Below, one piece after another: positions 58,238 to 64,000 of a stretch of DNA of 64,000 nt. The translations under genes and the position numbers were made by a program. This DNA is from Fasciolopsis buskii (lineage: Eukaryota > Platyhelminthes > Trematoda > Plagiorchiida > Fasciolidae): the NCBI GenBank assembly GCA_008360955.1, contig LUCM01007788.1, forward strand, positions 48,402-112,401, given 5' to 3'. Positions within the stretch are counted from its first letter, which is position 1. Every line of letters starts with the position of its first letter. A model generated the notes under the pieces. That model made no database searches. It worked only from the letters and a program-made list of their open reading frames with translations, and was not told the DNA's origin.

Positions 58238-58311
58238 CCTGAAGCGACATCACCCATTTGGCTTTGACCCCCAGTGCTATCTTAGCATTGGGGTTAACCA
58301 GTCACTTCAGG
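58238..58311. repeat. Nested hairpin (outer 11-bp, inner 10-bp stems)
   Basis: The outer arms CCTGAAGCGAC (58238-58248) and GTCACTTCAGG (58301-58311) pair with one G-T/A-C mismatch. The inner arms CCCCAGTGCT (58269-58278) and AGCATTGGGG (58284-58293) pair with one mismatch around a 5-base loop. It lies about 60 bases after the integrase remnant. It could be a structured RNA or fold-back repeat; function unknown. Confidence 0.6.
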
Positions 58312-60779
58312 TATCCTTAGTAGGGTTTGTTTTCGATGGCAGAAGCAAGCTTATTACTTGACTAGGATTTTTTGGAGAAGGTCGTTTGGTGTATATATAT
58401 ATTAATATATCAAGCCCGACATAAGCCGGTTAGGGCGGACAAAGCGGGGATTTTCCCGGCAAACAGGTCCATATCAATTTGTGGCCCTCAGGGGCTATGG
58501 AGCAGGTTGTTGCTAGTTGGAACGGACGCGTTGGAGCGGTTAACGTTAAAACTGCAAAGGAAAGACTGGCTCGCGATATGCGCTGCACCAGACTCCTTGC
58601 AGTCCAACAAACAGAGGATGATACGACAGTGTCCAAAAGTGGACGGTAAGCGAATTTCAATGGGCGATAACGTGTACAAGCCTAATTTTTGCCTGTACAT
58701 CATTTTTAGAGCTAACCACCAGTTTACCCACTTCTATGGCACTGACCGATACGTTGGAATAACTTCACCGACCACTATCGCCCGGCGCTTCTGTAGATAT
58801 GCTTCTTCCAGTAACATGACGCCCCAAAACATGCCGGGGAATCATGTACCCGTTGCAGCGCACCCTAACCTAGAATGCTCATTCTATCAGTCGACATCCC
58901 AACTATACTCGTTTATCATTTGTCAACCACAAAACGTACCGTTTTATTTTACAATTGCAGTCATGCATTGACAAAACTAGGCTCTACACCCCCATCTGTA
59001 TATATAGCACCGTTTTCCTGACGCTCAATACCGCCAAACTTTCTTCCCTGTTTAGATTCCGGACCGGATTTACTTGGTTCCTCTAAAAACTGTCTAAAAC
59101 AGGTTAACAAGCCAAGAAAATGGAACCTGGTTCCATGGATGTTTGCATTAAGGGCAATTCTTCAAGTAACCGTCAAAGGAGCAGTGGGCTGATAGCAGTG
59201 ATCACGTCGGTATGGAATGATCCATGTTCACTTCCTAACCTTTGGCTTGCTTGGTTTAAACGGTATTTGGTAGGCGATGTAATGCGTAGCTGAGAAATCT
59301 CCAGGACCCATCTGCCCGCAAATTAAAAGTTTGGGGAGTCCTAGAAAACATGCTCTTCCAGGTTGTGATGGGGCAGGGGGGAGTCCACCACGTTGAGCGG
59401 AGAAGTGAATTAAGCATGTTCAAAATATAAATCCTAACGGTCAGCAAGGCCGATCCTAGTAGAGTTCTCCGGAGTGGGTTGCTATCAGGTGCCTTCTAAG
59501 TTGAACAGTATGTAGGAGGCGGTATCATATATTACTCGATAGATCGAGGGACTACCTGAAATCTGGACCGGTGCGCAGCTGAAATAATTAGGCAACGGAG
59601 CATGTGGGTTCTTCCCAAAATAGTGTGCGGGACAACCATAAGCACTCCGGGTACATCACTTATTCCCACTTTATTCGAAAATGGTTGGCGATCGAAGATA
59701 TTCTAGAACATCACAGCTATTAAGGTTTCTGGAAATTAGAAGAAGAACCGAAACCTGATGTGATTGTAAGCACCGTAAACGGTCTCAAAGCTGCGCTGGA
59801 CCAAGACGATCAAAATTTGGTGCCGTCAGCTTTAAAACAGATTGCACTGCCAAAAATGGAGCAGCCTACATTAACGCGATCCCGAAGAGCAAAAAATACT
59901 AAAGCATGGAACAACCACGAAAAGGCTAATCTGGTAGCGCCAGGAACAAACGGTTGAAGCTGATGGCCCCTGCAGACGAAAGTGAGGCGCCACCAACTGG
60001 GAGTTCTGAGAAGTGCCAGACCGAAACTTATCATACCCCGCTACGAGTGGGAAAAATATACTAAGTTTGACGGTAGAACACAGGTTGAGACACTGTTGAA
60101 TGAGGTACTGTTCATTAAAATGGAATCAGCCAACAAGAGGTCCAAATTCGAATTAAACTCGGAGTGCAGAATTATGTACTCTCAGGATGAGGTCGATGGG
60201 ACGCAGAAAAATCACTATATATATAAAGGGCTCCATCCCCCGAAGATGACCTCCAGCCAACTGCAGCCTGGGAACGGCCCAAAATTTATTAAAACTCTAA
60301 GGAACTTTAACCTCCCTGGCAGATAACTGAATGCAGAGAGTTGCGTTCAGAATAGGGATGGGGAAGCTTATCGCACTGGTTGCGTCAGATAGTTGTGGTC
60401 TACCACGTCACTAAAACTAAGAGACACAGAGCTGTCCAAAACACTACTTCTAAATTTAGTCCTCACTAGGTGTGAAAACGGTGTAGGTAAACCAGGATTT
60501 CCGCCACCACTAGGTCAGAGCAACAATGTAACATCGAGGTCCGTACCTTGAAAAACTCATGTGAGGGCACTCATTGCTGGGCGTCAAAAATTCGGCAAAC
60601 TGGATTTTACAATGCGCCTGTTCGTAGAAGCCAAACTAAACTAAAATGCGAATGAATATAGGGGGGTAGAAGAACGGCGGCCAAAATTTAGGCTTAAACC
60701 CCTACAAGCTATGATATAACCTGTTGATTCTGGAGAAGCTCAGCGGAGGCCGTGATCCGGACCGATGGGCGCCGACAGT
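58312..60779. other. Unassigned stretch with long open frames
   Basis: The + frame 58372-58971 (199 codons) is among the longest in the window. It contains WSRLLLVGTDALERLTLKLQ but no motif I can name. The + frame 59982-60326 (114 codons) begins near PKLIIPRYEWEKYTKFDG, which loosely resembles LTR-element gag proteins. Neither is assigned. Confidence 0.3.
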
Positions 60780-62400
60780 TAGTTTAGCGGTTACGAAGTG
60801 CGGCCGAACACGACAAATTTACCTCGGATACCGAAGGGCCAAAAGGTTTTGGGAATAGCATGCAAGTTTCACAAATGTAGTAGGAATAATCCATCGGAAG
60901 GCCGAGATTTAAGTTGGAACTTACAAATGCAAGAATGAATGCATGGAGTAGCGCAGGCACATTCATTCCAGCAGCACGCTCAAAAATGGATAGACGGGAT
61001 TACGTTGAATGACGAGGGCGATGAGAGCGGCAATTCGAGTAAGTCGGAAATTCTGGGCAAATGCACTCCTAATACATCTACAGGATAGGGAAAATCAAAT
61101 GGGTGTTTTACAGGGAACGCACAGTCGGGATGTCTCTCAAACTGAGGAGACCCACGAAGTGTTAAATGGGTTACAGATGAACGAATTACCAGGTGCAGGT
61201 GGTTTACACCTGGAGACCGTAAAGGCACTGGCTGGTTGTAATAGCCGTGGTATACGCAATTTTCTTCAAGATGCAGCAGAGTGGGGATTGGTGCCCGCTG
61301 ACCGAAAGTTGGCAACAGCGGTAGCTATTCGAAAGGATGGTTAGAAATCACTGGTTGATAACTACTGGTCGGTGATTCTAATAAAGCTAAAAGGATGTAG
61401 TTGAAGCTGACTAGTAAACACACTTGCAGGTAGTTGACAGCGTATAGCCTGTCACACAGCGCCCAACGCAGCATCCTGAGAGGCGGGTTGAGTCTCAGAT
61501 TCTTGGGTGAACTGACTTCAAAGACGCTTTTGACTCGGTCAACCGCGATTGCTAACGCGCAACCGGGATAAGTTTGGGGCAGACTTAAAATTAAACCAAT
61601 GAGCGGAGGTCTTTCCGAGAGAGGGGGTGGGGAATTAGGCTGGGTAATGTGAATTCTGTTTAGGGAAGCAAAACCAACGGTATTCCCAAAAACAGATCTG
61701 GGACTTCACACTGTTGGTATCGCTTACGTGTTTCAACTTTTGGGTGAATGTGAAAGTGGAAAAAGATGCCGACAAACGGAATTTGGCGGGGGATTTAGGG
61801 AAGCCAATTGAGTAGGCTATCGGGTGGTTAGTGCCAATGGATGAAACCAGAAGTCACCTGTTCGCTCATGCCTCGGAGGTGCTGGCAGTTGTGGGAGAAC
61901 GCAACGCTTTCCTCCAGTAAGTGTAAGGTTACTAATGACCTCAAAGTTAGAGTGACTAAGAAATTCAAGCAGGCCTAACAGTGTGAGCTGGCTGCAAATA
62001 AGGCTCACAGCGAATTTTTAGGCCCAGGTCAGCTTAATCTTGCAGGGTGCTGGGCGTGCTTATCTATCTTTATATGGCAGTAGATAGGCCTCAGGCTTGG
62101 TTATCATCTCGAGAGAAAGACGCAAACAGGTCAGGGAGGACACAAGGGCTAGTAACGCAAATGGTAGAAGAAAAGAGGGAACAGCAGCATGATAAGGTTG
62201 TAAGATATGAGAATTTCTTCATCAGAAAAGAAAGGAGGGGGTATTCATTAAAACTTCAGTGATATTAGGGTTTGACGGGAGTAAAAGCAGATGTGTCTGC
62301 TCACTCTACTGGGTTACAAAATAGGAGCAGCCGTAATAAGATTTGAAAAAGACGATGTAGCCTGGAGGTGAAGGTAACTTTTGCGGAATGGCGGTCTATA
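60780..62400 (+). mobile_element. CR1-group reverse transcriptase, decayed
   Basis: The + strand gives RRAKRFWE (about 60835) and then LPGAGGLHLETVKALAG (61185-61236; family GPDGLHPELL+ALA), followed by EWGLVPADRKLATAVAIRKD. Motif A TDFKDAFDSVNRDC lies at about 61508-61552. Motif B is reduced to GIPKNRSGTSHC near 61680. DLKVRVTKKFKQA, then CELAANKAHSEF, lies at 61939-62020 (family DLGV.V...F..S.QC..AA.KA). The frame 61009-61344 is open, but later parts are broken. Confidence 0.75.
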
Positions 62401-64000
62401 GTGAAACTTTTGAGGGAGCAGTTATTGGAGTACAACAGCTAAAACAGCGAGACCTTATTAGGAGCAAAATGAAAGGAATTGACTGCGTGGTTTGTTCAAG
62501 GGGATCAAGAAGAAGTTTGCCTCTTTGTGCTTGTTATCTCTGGATTGAGGAGTATGTTTTATGAAGACAGTTACGGACTTGAGTCTGCCCACCCTTAGGC
62601 ATCGTTGAGTCCAGATGGATCCGATGGAAACATTTGGTTTCTAAATGGCCTCGGAAGTACAAACAAACCTTTGCTTGTGTTAGATAACAACCCAGAATTG
62701 AGGAGAGAGCTTTAAACTGAGGAAGCTCAGGAAGTGCAAGGTTCTTTGGGGAGCTTTCTTATCCCACAGATTCATAAACACATGGAGCGAACAGGCGGGG
62801 TTGGTGGCCTCGAACCCCAAATTATATCACTTGAAGACCAGTTTGGATAGCCCTAGTCAACATGGTGCATTTGGCCCGTCCTCATCTACCGAAGTCAACC
62901 TACTCTACCTGCAACTCCATAGGCCGCCTCAATCTCCCCTTTTCTGCTCAAAATGTTTCACTCCACAAGCCTCAGTTTTCAACCCGGCTCCATGGATCAG
63001 CCAAATGTTTCCGTCTCCCTGCTTGTGCTTGTTTTTGTTCTCAAAATTTTAGGGTTTCTATTATCCGCAAATCTTGAAAGTTGTCTTCACAACACCCTTT
63101 GGAATGGTTCGACTGTCTATCTTTCATAGAACTCCTCAGCTGTCGAACTTCGGTGGTTATTATAACTCGATCGAGCAAGAAACTGTGCTCTCGTTGGCCC
63201 TAGCCTAACGGCCCGTGACCAGGTTGAAGAATCCGCTTTTGCGGAATCAGTCCCGAGGTGACATCAAATATAGACTCTGTAAAGAGAGACTTTGCAGTCC
63301 AAGCGTGGTAAGGTACTTAAGCTCGTTCGTACACCAGCCACATGTATCGTTTTTGGCTCAGCCAGTAAGGTCTGTGAGATTCGACTCGATCCGACTTGAA
63401 TTGAGATAGGGAATTAGTAGTTCCACGGGTGTACCGGGTTTGTGGAATTTGTAGTGTTGTTACCCTGCAAGTTATGAAAGGCCCATTTAAAAACCTCTCA
63501 CCGAACAGGTGATTTCAGCGCTTACCACTTCTACTCCTAGTAGAGGCCGGCCCAGAACAAAGATATGGATATAATATAGCTACCTCGGATGAATTTAACT
63601 TTGCGAATCGGAAAACGTCCGGCTGCTCATTTAGCTCTTCGAAGCAATTTCTGTTTCGTATCACCTGAAATGAACTAAGCGCCCAATGGGTAGCCGTTTT
63701 CTTGCCGTGGGTGTCAGATAGGCCTTTATTTTTCCACCAATACTTTCAACTGGATACAAGGTCGCTGTGGAGCCAAGGCACGCACAAAGTTCATAGTATG
63801 ATTGGAAGTGGATGTCGAATGCGATGAACACCACTAAAAGAACTCTGGGTGCCTGTTTGGCCAATCATCGAAGACATTAATAGGGGGCTCAATGAATCTG
63901 TACTTGTGAAGTCGGACGACGCAGCTGGTAGGAGGCACACAAGCCCACTGGTCCAAACGGGCCATAGGATAGGCACCATAGAATCTCCTCGAATGGATAC
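62401..64000. other. Unassigned stretch to window end
   Basis: No recognisable domain. Short frames at 62801-63077 (+) and 63661-63979 (-) have no named motif. The first part may be the 3' region of the CR1 copy. Confidence 0.35.

Noticed and set aside
1..64000. CRISPR arrays, bacterial operons, riboswitches, rRNA genes.
   Set aside because: None seen; the sequence is eukaryotic in structure, with introns and retrotransposons.

Overview
The window looks like repeat-dominated nuclear DNA from a flatworm with a large genome, most likely a digenean fluke. There are no bacterial-style operons. Coding sequence is cut into short exons with GT/AG introns. Most of the recognisable sequence is decayed non-LTR retrotransposon of two kinds: RTE-clade elements (apurinic endonuclease plus reverse transcriptase, 3' ends running into TGATGA-like repeats) and CR1/Jockey-group elements (PQGSVLGP-like and LEYAVQAW-like motifs). 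There is also one LTR-type BEL/Pao remnant, many (TA)n tracts and Penelope-like/hammerhead-like repeats. The species assignment is inference from repeat types I recognise by eye; no search was run.

Two host genes can be supported. On the + strand, 10607-11020 and 13215-13357 are the last two exons of an SNM1-family DNA cross-link repair nuclease, closest to DCLRE1A/SNM1A, with matching intron phase, a stop codon and a nearby ATTAAA. On the - strand, exons at 37551-37467, 26846-26545 and 24405-24112 join in matching phases into a protein with an N-terminal MIT-like helical hairpin, a middle part, a coiled coil and an acidic tail. This is the layout of NRBF2/Atg38, a subunit of the autophagy PI3-kinase complex. 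The two genes are convergent, their ends about 10.6 kb apart. Weaker exon candidates lie at 4180-4967 and 13868-14394.

Layout: 1-125 is the edge of an RTE endonuclease (-). 1687-1895 is an inverted-dimer repeat with a hammerhead-like hairpin. 4180-4967 holds unassigned open segments. 5400-9050 holds RTE copies (-). 9050-13500 is the SNM1A-like gene, with an RTE tail in its last intron. 15458-17040 is an RTE endonuclease (-). 18730-19090 is a microsatellite with a hammerhead-like repeat. 21190-23200 is RTE (+) with an internal deletion. 24112-37551 is the NRBF2-like gene, whose introns hold RTE copies in both orientations, a ~310 bp inverted repeat pair, a 25-base assembly gap and (TA)n minisatellites. 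37850-53400 is a series of CR1-group remnants on both strands. 56700-58180 is BEL/Pao RNase H and integrase (+). 60780-62400 is CR1 (+), and the rest to 64000 is unrecognised.

No operon or defence system is present. The genes do not form one pathway; they are two ordinary cellular genes, one for DNA repair and one for autophagy, set in transposon debris. The least explained structures are the hammerhead-like inverted repeats and the large inverted repeats around the RTE copy at 28.2-32.0 kb.
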